Shown here piece by piece: positions 6,555 to 13,625 of a DNA stretch of 17,704 bases. Source of the stretch: Anaerolineaceae bacterium UBA5838. Its GTDB lineage: Bacteria > Chloroflexota > Anaerolineae > Anaerolineales > Anaerolineaceae. How positions within the stretch are numbered: position 1 is the first letter of the stretch; each line of letters begins with the position of its first letter. The notes beneath the pieces are model-generated. The model worked only from the letters and a program-made list of their open reading frames with translations, was not told the origin of the DNA and searched no databases. The stretch is taken from the NCBI GenBank assembly GCA_002432795.1, contig DJGU01000103.1:11759-29462 (forward strand), in the 5' to 3' direction. The translations under genes and the position numbers were made by a program.

Positions 6555-7913
6555 ATGCCAAAAACCAGTGTTCCTTGTCCTCAGTGCCATCAGCTAGTCA
6601 CGATTGAACTGACCAGACTCTTCGATACCAATACCGATCCCGAAGCCAAGCAGAAACTGCTCTCGGGCTCTGCCAATTACCTCCAATGCCCAATTTGTGG
6701 ATTTCAGGGGATCTACCCTACTCCGATCGTCTACCATGACCCTGAAAAAGAACTGCTGCTGACCTTCTTCCCCCCGGATCTGCACACTCCGATCAACGAG
6801 CAGGAGCGCATCATTGGTCCGATGATCAAAAAAGCCATGGATGACCTCCCTCCCGAGAAGCGTAAGTCTTACCTGTTCCGTCCCCAGACAATGCTGACCC
6901 AACAGCGTCTTTTCGAAACCATCCTCGAAGCTGACGGGATCACCCCTGAGATGATCAAATCCCAGCAGGAAAAGCTTCACCTCCTGCAGCAATTGCTTGG
7001 AGCTAGCGCAGAAGGCCTGCCCGAGATGATTCAGCAAAATGACGAGAAAATTGATGAGGAACTCTTTATGATCCTCAGCCGCCTGGCGCAAGGCTCCGCT
7101 GCAGCACGTGACCAGCAGAGCCTGGTGGCGCTGGATGCCCTCCAGAAGGCTCTCATTGAACATTCCACGCTCGGCAAAACCGCCGCATTGGAAGCAGCTG
7201 AAACCCAGGAGGCTGTTAAAGAACTCCAGGAACTCAGCAAGACCGGCGTCACCCGCGAAAATCTGCTGGATCTGTTGATAAAGAGCGCCGATTCAGACAT
7301 TCGCCTGACCACAATCGCCTCTATGGCTCGCGGTGGGCTTGACTATTCCTTCTTCCAGATTTTGTCCGATAAAATCGACGCGAGTACGGGCGAAGAAAAA
7401 GATCGGCTCGAATCCCTGCGGCAGCGTCTGCTAAGCATCACTGAAGCCGTCGACGAAGCCATGAAAACCCAGCTCGAAGAAGCACGCAAGCTTGTCAACG
7501 AGCTCCTCGAAGCCGAAGATATCGAAAAGGCTACCCAGGAAGCCCTGCCGCGCTTCACTCAGGCAGTAGCAGAAGTGATCAACCAGGAAGCTCAGGCAGC
7601 CCAAGCCGCCAATGATGAGTCTAAACTGCGCAAACTGAGACAGATCATCTCTGTAATCCAGTCCGCAGACAGCTCAAGCGCTCACATCGAGTTTATCGAA
7701 GCTCTGCTTGAGGAAGAAAATGCTGACAATCGCGCGAAAATGCTGGAGGAATCTGGGGAGCTGGTGGATGATGAATTCATGCAAATGCTGGGAGGTCTGG
7801 TTGGGCAGATGGAACAACAAGGTGATCAGCCGGAAATGCTCGATCGTCTGAAAGACCTTAATCGTGAGATTCTGCGCTTCACAATGAAACGCAACCTGCA
7901 ATCTGCTAACTAA
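6555..7913 (+). CDS. CpXC zinc-ribbon protein with long helical C-terminal region
   Basis: A 452-residue cytoplasmic protein with no signal peptide. The N-terminal 75 residues match the CpXC domain: CPQC at C8/C11 and CPIC at C45/C48 form a likely four-cysteine zinc site, followed by FQGIYPT and a conserved hydrophobic stretch. About residues 140-450 are rich in Glu, Gln, Ala and Leu and are predicted to be mostly helical with coiled-coil-like segments. The domain is widespread in bacteria but its molecular role is not established. Translation starts at the ATG at 6555 behind a weak GAGA. The gene converges on the FHA regulator with four bases between the stops and no terminator hairpin, so the transcripts may overlap at their 3' ends. 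Whether it works with the neighbouring kinase and FHA protein is inference from position only. Confidence 0.82.
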   Translation: MPKTSVPCPQCHQLVTIELTRLFDTNTDPEAKQKLLSGSANYLQCPICGFQGIYPTPIVYHDPEKELLLTFFPPDLHTPINEQERIIGPMIKKAMDDLPPEKRKSYLFRPQTMLTQQRLFETILEADGITPEMIKSQQEKLHLLQQLLGASAEGLPEMIQQNDEKIDEELFMILSRLAQGSAAARDQQSLVALDALQKALIEHSTLGKTAALEAAETQEAVKELQELSKTGVTRENLLDLLIKSADSDIRLTTIASMARGGLDYSFFQILSDKIDASTGEEKDRLESLRQRLLSITEAVDEAMKTQLEEARKLVNELLEAEDIEKATQEALPRFTQAVAEVINQEAQAAQAANDESKLRKLRQIISVIQSADSSSAHIEFIEALLEEENADNRAKMLEESGELVDDEFMQMLGGLVGQMEQQGDQPEMLDRLKDLNREILRFTMKRNLQSAN

Positions 7914-7917
7914 ACTT

Positions 7918-8562
7918 TCAGTGCGGTTCGTTTTGCAGCCGCAGTCCATGACCCCGAACGGTGACAATGTAGTCGTAATCGGGGTCAATTTGATTAATGC
8001 GGTCGCGCAGGCGCCTGAGGAGCGCATCAAAAGCCTGTTCAGTAACCCAGCGTGTGTCGTCTTCCCAAACAGCTTCAATTAACGCCTCGCGGCTGACAAC
8101 CTCACCGGAGTTCTCATACAATTTAGCCAGCAAATAGAACTGCTGCGCTGACAGCGGCGGGTCTAGCTCAACACCACGCACCCAAACCCGCTTCGAAGCG
8201 CTCTCAAGACGCAGGTTAAACATTTGGCTCACCTCCGGAGGCAAGTCGCTCAGCGGTAAAGTGGCATCGGAACTAAGGAAAAGGAAGGTTTGCGTCAGGG
8301 CGATCTGGATTTCGTCCGCCTCCACCAGCTTTACTTCAGTGGAGACGGGTTGATTATTGACAAACGTGCCGTTCTTGCTGCCCAAATCTTCCAGGATGAT
8401 CCCTTTCCCGGTATTGGTGATCCTGGCATGCTGCCGGGAAACCTGGCGGTCGGGAATGACAATCTCGCACTCCGCATCACGCCCGATCAGCAGTTGATCT
8501 TTCAGGATCCACTGCTGTCCATTGAGCGGACCTTCATTTGCTATCAGGACTGGATCTTCCAT
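7918..8562 (-). CDS. FHA-domain winged-helix transcriptional regulator
   Basis: A 214-residue cytoplasmic protein with two domains. Residues about 5-97 form a forkhead-associated domain, which binds phosphothreonine; the key residues are present: G27/R28, S42 and H45 in SRQH, and N64/G65 in SKNGTF. Residues about 118-212 form an OmpR/PhoB-type winged helix, with FYLLAKLYEN as its first helix region, a recognition helix around FDALLRRLRDR, and the wing YIVTVRGHGLRL. No receiver domain is present, so control probably comes through phosphopeptide binding instead of a two-component phosphoaspartate. The gene is divergent from a Ser/Thr kinase, its plausible partner. GTGAGAA precedes the ATG at 8562; this site is weak. 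The DNA targets are unknown; the shared divergent promoter region is the first place to look. Confidence 0.9.
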   Translation of the reverse strand: MEDPVLIANEGPLNGQQWILKDQLLIGRDAECEIVIPDRQVSRQHARITNTGKGIILEDLGSKNGTFVNNQPVSTEVKLVEADEIQIALTQTFLFLSSDATLPLSDLPPEVSQMFNLRLESASKRVWVRGVELDPPLSAQQFYLLAKLYENSGEVVSREALIEAVWEDDTRWVTEQAFDALLRRLRDRINQIDPDYDYIVTVRGHGLRLQNEPH

Positions 8563-8651
8563 TTCTCACACTTACCATTTCAGACTATAATTTAATATTA
8601 TAATGCAAACAGGCTGCTCAAAACCTTACGCCGGAATTAACGCAGTCATAA
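8563..8651. promoter_or_regulatory. Divergent promoter region between FHA regulator and kinase
   Basis: A strongly A/T-rich stretch at 8586-8604 contains TATAAT twice on the plus strand (8586-8591 and 8599-8604) and once on the minus strand (8602-8597), overlapping the second. The arrangement is nearly palindromic and would serve both genes, so transcription of one could exclude the other. No good -35 hexamers were found for any of them. Confidence 0.55.
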
Positions 8652-8672
8652 TTGCTAAGAGAGATAGAGGTC

Positions 8673-9665
8673 ATGCCTTTTCAGACTCGCATTGGCGCTG
8701 TGTTTCATGAGCGCTATGAAATTGAACGCATCATTGGCCAGGGTGGTTATGGCTTTATTTATCTTGCCCAGGATCAACGCCTTGCAGGCCGATATTGTGC
8801 TGTAAAACAAGTTAGCTATGACCCCACCTTTCCGCCTGCCATGCTACAGGAAGCCCGTGATCAGTTCATGCGCGAGGCAACGGTTTTGGCACGGCTTGAT
8901 CACCCCAATCTGCCAAAAGTCTCCGACTTCTTCTCGATTGAAGACAATGATTTTCTTGTGATGGATTATGTCCCCGGGGATGACCTGCGCGCGCTCCTGG
9001 CAAAAGCGGAAAACAGCGACAAATTCCTGCAGGAATCGGAGGTTTTAACCTGGGCGCTGCAGATCGGCGATGCCCTCACTTATCTCCACAGCCAGGACCC
9101 TCCCATCCTGCACCGCGATATCAAGCCCTCGAACATCAAGCTGACTCCCAGCGGTTTAGTAAAATTGGTGGATTTCGGCCTGGTGAAGTTGCTTGCCCCT
9201 GGGGAAGTGACCATCACCATCATGCAGGGGCAGGGCACAGCCCTCTATACTCCCCTGGAGCAGTATGGCGGGGAAAGCAGCCACACGGATGCCCGGGCGG
9301 ACATTTATGCCTTTGCCTGCACGCTCTACCACCTGCTCACCAACACCCCACCTGCCAATGTGCGCGACCGCTTCCTGAATCCTGAAAGTCTTGCAGCTCC
9401 GCGCGCGCTCAACCCTGCCATCTCTCCCAAAGTGGAAGATGCGATCCTATGGGGTATGGCACTGCACCCCAACGACCGTCCCAAAGAAGTGCGCGATTTC
9501 GTCAAAGCGCTCACCGGCGAAAGCACCAACAGGCTGCACCAGTTGGGCAATCATGCAGGGCGCAACAGCAATGGCAGTCTTGGACCGGCTGAAACCCGCC
9601 TGGCATGGATGGCGGCAGGGTTGACCTTTTTGAGCTTGCTTCTCACGATCATTCACAATTTGTAG
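8673..9665 (+). CDS. Tail-anchored Hanks-type Ser/Thr protein kinase
   Basis: A 330-residue kinase. Residues about 13-280 form a complete eukaryotic-type kinase domain: glycine loop GQGGYG (22-27), catalytic lysine K45 in AVKQ, helix-C glutamate E68, HRDIKPSN (147-154), DFG (167-169) and a divergent YTPLEQY in place of the usual APE motif. Residues 311-327 form one membrane segment with almost nothing after it. There are no PASTA or other extracellular sensor repeats, so the protein is likely held on the cytoplasmic face. An in-frame TTG at 8652 would add seven residues, but the ATG at 8673 lies behind purine-rich GAGAGATAGAGG and starts at the usual distance from the kinase core. It likely phosphorylates the divergent FHA regulator or a protein that regulator binds; this is inference from the gene pair. 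Confidence 0.92.
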   Translation: MPFQTRIGAVFHERYEIERIIGQGGYGFIYLAQDQRLAGRYCAVKQVSYDPTFPPAMLQEARDQFMREATVLARLDHPNLPKVSDFFSIEDNDFLVMDYVPGDDLRALLAKAENSDKFLQESEVLTWALQIGDALTYLHSQDPPILHRDIKPSNIKLTPSGLVKLVDFGLVKLLAPGEVTITIMQGQGTALYTPLEQYGGESSHTDARADIYAFACTLYHLLTNTPPANVRDRFLNPESLAAPRALNPAISPKVEDAILWGMALHPNDRPKEVRDFVKALTGESTNRLHQLGNHAGRNSNGSLGPAETRLAWMAAGLTFLSLLLTIIHNL

Positions 9666-9683
9666 ATTAATAAGGATATTCAG

Positions 9684-9736
9684 CAGGTATCGAGCAATCA
9701 AGTATCAAATTGATGTTTGAGATTATTAGATACCTG
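9684..9736. repeat. Inverted repeat downstream of the kinase gene
   Basis: CAGGTATC (9684-9691) and its exact reverse complement GATACCTG (9729-9736) flank 37 A/T-rich bases. It lies within the 9666-10009 gap, which contains no gene. The loop is long for an intrinsic terminator and no T-run follows, so its role is unclear. Confidence 0.4.
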
Positions 9737-9762
9737 TCAAACTGGTGCTGTGATTGTTTTAA

Positions 9763-9937
9763 TCTGTCATTGCGAGGAATGAAGCAATCTGAACTGATAA
9801 CCCTCAAAAATGTCTGGGCTCAAAGGCTCATAAACATATAGAATGAAAATTACAATTGCTATACCTTTTGTGTTTCAACCATTTTCCTGCCAACTGTATA
9901 GTGTAGATTGCTTCCGAAACGAGGTTCGCATGACAGA
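9763..9937. repeat. Dispersed-type repeat element with terminal inverted repeats (175 bases)
   Basis: The left end starts TCTGTCAT and soon reaches AAGCAATCT. The right end is the inverse: AGATTGCTT, then ATGACAGA. The outer eight and inner nine bases pair exactly, with a slightly longer middle on the right side. The TGTCATTGCGAGGAATGAAG motif closely resembles an intergenic repeat seen in many bacterial genomes, from memory. The interior has no open frame of note, so this could be a miniature non-autonomous element or two REP units in inverted order. Confidence 0.6.
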
Positions 9938-10009
9938 TAAACCACTCATTACGCTTCGGGCACGCTGTAACAGATCAATGGCAAGAGCAAATCACCACGC
10001 ACGCCACCC

Positions 10010-12820
10010 TTAAGGCGTTTTCATTCCCTCAACCCGCAGCCACCAGATGAGGGCGGCAACCCACCCAAATAACATTCCGATCACGCTCATCTGCACGATG
10101 AACCACGAGCTGCTTTCCTTTACCAATTCCACCAGGCTGTCGATGCCCAGGGTGAGCAGAAGATACGCCAGCAGACCACCGATCAGGGTGCAAAAACCCG
10201 AGCGAAATGCCCACGCAGGTCCACCCCACCAGCGGAAACCAATTAGATAGGCTACTCCAAATCCAGCAATCAGGATCAACACTATCAGGAACCAATCCAT
10301 CATGCGCGGGAATCCGGTGGTGTTCGTGCCCGGTTCTGCGGTTGGGGGTGCCACAGGCGTTTGAGTGGGAACTGGGGTATCCGAGGGAGTGGGCTGAATG
10401 GTGGGGGTGGGTGTAGGCATGATGACCTGTGCCAAACCACCCTGCGTGTTCAACACCAGCGTGCCCGAGACCATCGCCGGTTCACTGGAGGCATTAACCT
10501 CCAGGATCCCATCGCGCTCCATCCGGTAGTTAATCGTGGCAAGACCGTCTGCTGTTAAGGCATCCGGCTGATCGATGATGAGATTCTCCCCTGCCAGGCG
10601 AACTGTGAAGCGCACGATGGTTCCATCAGGAACAGAATGTCCGTTCTTGTCGAGCACCGGTCCCGCCTGAATGCGAACCGTCTCTCCCATTCGGAAGAGT
10701 GGCACTGGTGTTACTGGCTCTGAAGCAGGCTCCTGGTGTGTGGGTGTTTGTTCAGCGGTGATTGGGGATGTGGTTAGCAGCGCAATTGGAATAACCTGAT
10801 TAGGGTGGGGCGCAGTCTGCTGAGCAATGTCATAGCCAACCGTATTCAGGCTTACCGGCAGCGAGCCGACTGGTTGGGCTTCTTGCATCAGGACGCGTGC
10901 CGCAATATCCAGAGCAGACTGGGTCTTATCGTACAGAGCATAGTATGCTGTGAGTTTGGCAATTTCGGTGCTGTCGAGATAATATGGCTCACCGAAAGAG
11001 AAGACTATCACATTTTTATTTTGCAGCAGATCTATTCTCTCAGCCAGCAATCGTTTTAAAGCATAGGTTTGAGGCAGGCTTGGGTCGAGTCCCTGGAAGT
11101 TAAAAATGACCCACTTTGCACGCCGCAGGTTATCAATCATATAGGGGTCTGAAGGTTCACTGACTTGATTGAGGATCTCGGTAAGTTGAGCAAAGCTATA
11201 GGAACTGATTCGTGAGTCGGAAAGTTGTCGGCTCCCTTTGCTTCCATATAACTCAGTAAGAGCACCAAAAAATGCATGGGTCGAGAGATGGTTCAGGCTC
11301 TCACAACTGCTACATTGCTGCAGTGAACGCGTATCAGTAAAAACGGTAATATATTCCGAGTAGGACGGAGGTTGAGGGAGCAATCCGGCCAGGAATTCCT
11401 GTGAGGGAGCGACCAGGGTTACGCCTTCACGGGCAGTCTTAAGGCTTACAGAATCTGACTTGCCAAGATTTTCGAGCTCCTCCGCGGGTGGTAAAACCTG
11501 TTCAAGGTTGAATTCCGGGTAGCGTTTGAGCTTTGCCCCCAGGATTCGCCTCACGGAGGCATCCACCTGCTGCGCGAAGACACTGTCTTCTTCATATTTG
11601 GCAGTAAAGGATTCCAGTGTTCTGCGGATGGTGGTAAAAGGGTCAGGATCGTTCTTCGCCCAAAAATCATCGAGATAAAGGATGTCATTTCCAGCCAGGA
11701 AAGCGGTGCGGGCAATATTGATTGGATCGAACTCGTTGCCAGTTGGATCAAAGAAGAGCCGCACTGCCCGACTGCCAAGACTGTCACTGACGGTCAATCC
11801 CCCAGCCTGACGCCAGGTGGCAATTGGTTCCACACTCAGCAACTGGGCCAGAGCAGCCTGGTCGAAACTGACTGGCTTGGTCGTCGCCCGAATATTGCCT
11901 TGAAGTCCCTGGAAACGGATATGCGACACCATGAAACCATCAGCCTGCTGCAGTTGATCTCCTGCGCCTGCGACAGACATAAAAGGCGATAGTTCAATTT
12001 GCTTGAGCTGCTCGAGCGATTTCTGAATGGTGGACACTTCTTCCAGCGGCGGACGGTCCGCGCCGCCTAGCCCAGGGAAATGGCGCGCGATCACACTCAT
12101 CTGCCCCTTGCTGCCGGTGTGCAGACCCGAGATGTAAGCCTGCGCCAGCAGCCCTACCCAGTAGGGATCGCCGCCAAAAGTCTCAGTGCCCACGTTTCCC
12201 GCCTGCAGGAGGTCGCTGCTATCAACCACATCAAGCGAAGGGCCCAGGTACAGGTTGAACCCCATGGCTGATAGTTCCCGACCCAAAGCCTGACCCACCT
12301 GCATGGCATTCTCCTCCGACCAGGTAGCGCCAATTGCCATGGGGCTGGGCAGTTGGGTAAGGTCCTGGAGGAATTGATTCTGCTGGCCAGTCTCATCTTT
12401 TTGTGAGATGCCAATATATAGTGGAACGTAAGCCGGCAGGTCCTGATCCTCAGTCTGAGAATTGTCCGGATAAATTACCGGTTGACTTTTCTGCCAGGCA
12501 AGCCGCTGGAGTGTTTCGACCAGCGCTCTGGCTGAACTTGCCGTATCCATGCCGCTGAAGTTGTCATTTGAGCTACTTAAAACCACGCCCCCAACGTGGT
12601 AATCCTGTATCAGGTCCGCCACTGGACCTTCGGGGGTGATTTCTCTTCCATCAAAGGTAATTAAGAAAAGCTGCCCTACCTTTTCTGCCGGCGTCATCTC
12701 TGCCATCAGAGCATCAACATCGCTTTGGGCAAGAACCGGATCCGGGGGGGAAATCATCGCCAGCGGTTGCATCAGTAAACCCAACGCAAACGTGAGCAGA
12801 AGCAGCCGGCGGGCTTTCAC
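10010..12820 (-). CDS. Membrane-anchored glycoside hydrolase family 3 (NagZ-like) protein with altered active site
   Basis: A 936-residue exported protein. Residues 1 to about 32 form a signal peptide (KARR, hydrophobic core, end near VLAQ). About 35-430 form a GH3 TIM barrel related to beta-N-acetylhexosaminidases: RHFPG at 246-250 and a nucleophile-like D346 in TVSDS. About 450-665 resemble the second GH3 domain, about 708-795 an Ig-like domain, and 801-837 a Thr/Pro linker. Three membrane segments follow at about 841-861, 871-892 and 906-927. The NagZ KHFPGHG...DSH loop is degenerate here (HFPGLG, then DRP), losing the catalytic histidine, and the usual RSFG reads ETFG. The start is reset to GTG at 12820: it has a strong GGAGGG and gives a proper signal peptide, whereas the ATG at 12859 lies inside the upstream gene. 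A cell-wall or glycan-binding role is inferred. Confidence 0.85.
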   Translation of the reverse strand: MKARRLLLLTFALGLLMQPLAMISPPDPVLAQSDVDALMAEMTPAEKVGQLFLITFDGREITPEGPVADLIQDYHVGGVVLSSSNDNFSGMDTASSARALVETLQRLAWQKSQPVIYPDNSQTEDQDLPAYVPLYIGISQKDETGQQNQFLQDLTQLPSPMAIGATWSEENAMQVGQALGRELSAMGFNLYLGPSLDVVDSSDLLQAGNVGTETFGGDPYWVGLLAQAYISGLHTGSKGQMSVIARHFPGLGGADRPPLEEVSTIQKSLEQLKQIELSPFMSVAGAGDQLQQADGFMVSHIRFQGLQGNIRATTKPVSFDQAALAQLLSVEPIATWRQAGGLTVSDSLGSRAVRLFFDPTGNEFDPINIARTAFLAGNDILYLDDFWAKNDPDPFTTIRRTLESFTAKYEEDSVFAQQVDASVRRILGAKLKRYPEFNLEQVLPPAEELENLGKSDSVSLKTAREGVTLVAPSQEFLAGLLPQPPSYSEYITVFTDTRSLQQCSSCESLNHLSTHAFFGALTELYGSKGSRQLSDSRISSYSFAQLTEILNQVSEPSDPYMIDNLRRAKWVIFNFQGLDPSLPQTYALKRLLAERIDLLQNKNVIVFSFGEPYYLDSTEIAKLTAYYALYDKTQSALDIAARVLMQEAQPVGSLPVSLNTVGYDIAQQTAPHPNQVIPIALLTTSPITAEQTPTHQEPASEPVTPVPLFRMGETVRIQAGPVLDKNGHSVPDGTIVRFTVRLAGENLIIDQPDALTADGLATINYRMERDGILEVNASSEPAMVSGTLVLNTQGGLAQVIMPTPTPTIQPTPSDTPVPTQTPVAPPTAEPGTNTTGFPRMMDWFLIVLILIAGFGVAYLIGFRWWGGPAWAFRSGFCTLIGGLLAYLLLTLGIDSLVELVKESSSWFIVQMSVIGMLFGWVAALIWWLRVEGMKTP

Positions 12821-12821
12821 C

Positions 12822-13571
12822 TTATCCCTCCAGTATCTGGCGGGCATGAGCTGGGTCATTGCAGATGATCATATCTACGCCACAAGATTGCATACGGCGC
12901 AGATCATTTGGCGCATCCACCGTCCAAACATTTACTTTTTGCCCTATCTGGTGCCTGGTTTGCACCATCTTTGCGGAAACGTCGCGGTAGTATGGGTGCA
13001 GATCATCAGCCCCATAGCGCCGCCCCAGGAACCCGCGCATTGGCAACCCAAGCAAACCCGGCATGGTCAGCAAACCAGTTCTGATTTCCGGCGCCAGGGA
13101 TTTCGCGCGCAGGAGGTTGCGGGCATTAAAAGAAGAAAGCAGCACAGAATCGCTCAGAGCATGCTTTTCCACCAAAGCAACTACGAGCTCAGGCAGCTGA
13201 TCTTTGGGGGTTTTGTAATTTTTGAGTTCAACATTGATCAGAAATTTGCCGCCAAGCTCAGTGAAAACCTCATCCAGCAAGGGAATGGGTTCGCCCTTGA
13301 ATTTTGGGCTGAACCAAGCGCCAGCATCCAGTTCGCGCAAGGCAGTCAATGGTATCTCGCCAACCTCACCGTGCCCGTTGCTGGTCCGATCCAGTGTGTC
13401 GTCATGAATCACCACCAGTTGCCGGTCGGCCGAGAGCATTACGTCCAGCTCGATGCCGTCCGCGCCATTTTCATAGGCCAGGCGGAATGCGACCAGTGTG
13501 TTTTCAGGGGCATTCGCAGAATCCCCTCGATGGGCAATAATGAGCGGCATGTGATTAGCAGTTATTGACAT
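12822..13571 (-). CDS. Glycerophosphodiester phosphodiesterase (GDPD family)
   Basis: A 249-residue protein, typical for the family, with no signal peptide. It hydrolyses glycerophosphodiesters to glycerol 3-phosphate and an alcohol in a metal-dependent TIM barrel. Conserved residues seen: H14 and R15 in IIAHRG, E23 in PENT, the metal ligands E41 and D43 in IELDV, H56 in VVIHDD, and late motifs NVELK, VNVWTVD and IICNDP. The ATG at 13571 was chosen because the TATAAT box at 13584-13579 ends only seven bases upstream. A GTG at 13592 would lie before that box. This implies a leaderless or nearly leaderless mRNA; the second ATG at 13550 is an alternative, also without a ribosome-binding site. 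It is the first gene of a two-gene operon with the GH3 protein and may recycle phospholipid or teichoic-type headgroups. Confidence 0.92.
   Translation of the reverse strand: MSITANHMPLIIAHRGDSANAPENTLVAFRLAYENGADGIELDVMLSADRQLVVIHDDTLDRTSNGHGEVGEIPLTALRELDAGAWFSPKFKGEPIPLLDEVFTELGGKFLINVELKNYKTPKDQLPELVVALVEKHALSDSVLLSSFNARNLLRAKSLAPEIRTGLLTMPGLLGLPMRGFLGRRYGADDLHPYYRDVSAKMVQTRHQIGQKVNVWTVDAPNDLRRMQSCGVDMIICNDPAHARQILEG
12826..12831 (-). promoter_or_regulatory. Ribosome-binding site that fixes the GTG start of the GH3 gene
   Basis: GGAGGG on the minus strand ends five bases before GTG at 12820 and overlaps the last codons of the phosphodiesterase gene, whose TAA stop is at 12824-12822. One base separates stop and start, so ribosomes finishing the first gene can re-initiate on the second. 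Confidence 0.8.
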
Positions 13572-13578
13572 GAGTGCA

Positions 13579-13587
13579 ATTATAGCA
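13579..13587 (-). promoter_or_regulatory. Extended -10 promoter of the phosphodiesterase-GH3 operon
   Basis: On the minus strand TGC (13587-13585) directly precedes a perfect TATAAT (13584-13579). Start of transcription is predicted at about 13572-13571, on or beside the ATG. An inverted repeat GTGCA (13574-13578)/TGCAC (13588-13592) symmetrically flanks the -10 box and could be an operator. Confidence 0.6.
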
Positions 13588-13616
13588 TGCACAACCTCAC
13601 CAGAGCAGGTTATAAT
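13588..13616 (+). promoter_or_regulatory. Promoter of the ROK-like gene
   Basis: TGCACA (13588-13593, four of six matches to TTGACA) and a perfect TATAAT (13611-13616) stand 17 bases apart. Only nine bases separate the -10 box from the ATG at 13626, so the mRNA should have a leader of just a few bases. The -35 overlaps the inverted repeat around the opposing promoter. Confidence 0.55.
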
Positions 13617-13625
13617 CCGAACATT

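Noticed and set aside
5486..6607. 373-codon plus-strand frame opposite the ATP-cone kinase
   Set aside because: It shows no recognisable domain and runs antisense to a gene with two clear domains, then crosses a divergent promoter region.
9684..9736. Intrinsic terminator for the kinase gene
   Set aside because: The loop is 37 bases and no T-run follows; it is kept only as an inverted repeat.
12821..12859. ATG start of the GH3 gene at 12859
   Set aside because: It would overlap the phosphodiesterase gene by 38 bases and put extra polar residues before the signal peptide; the GTG at 12820 has GGAGGG and a standard signal sequence.
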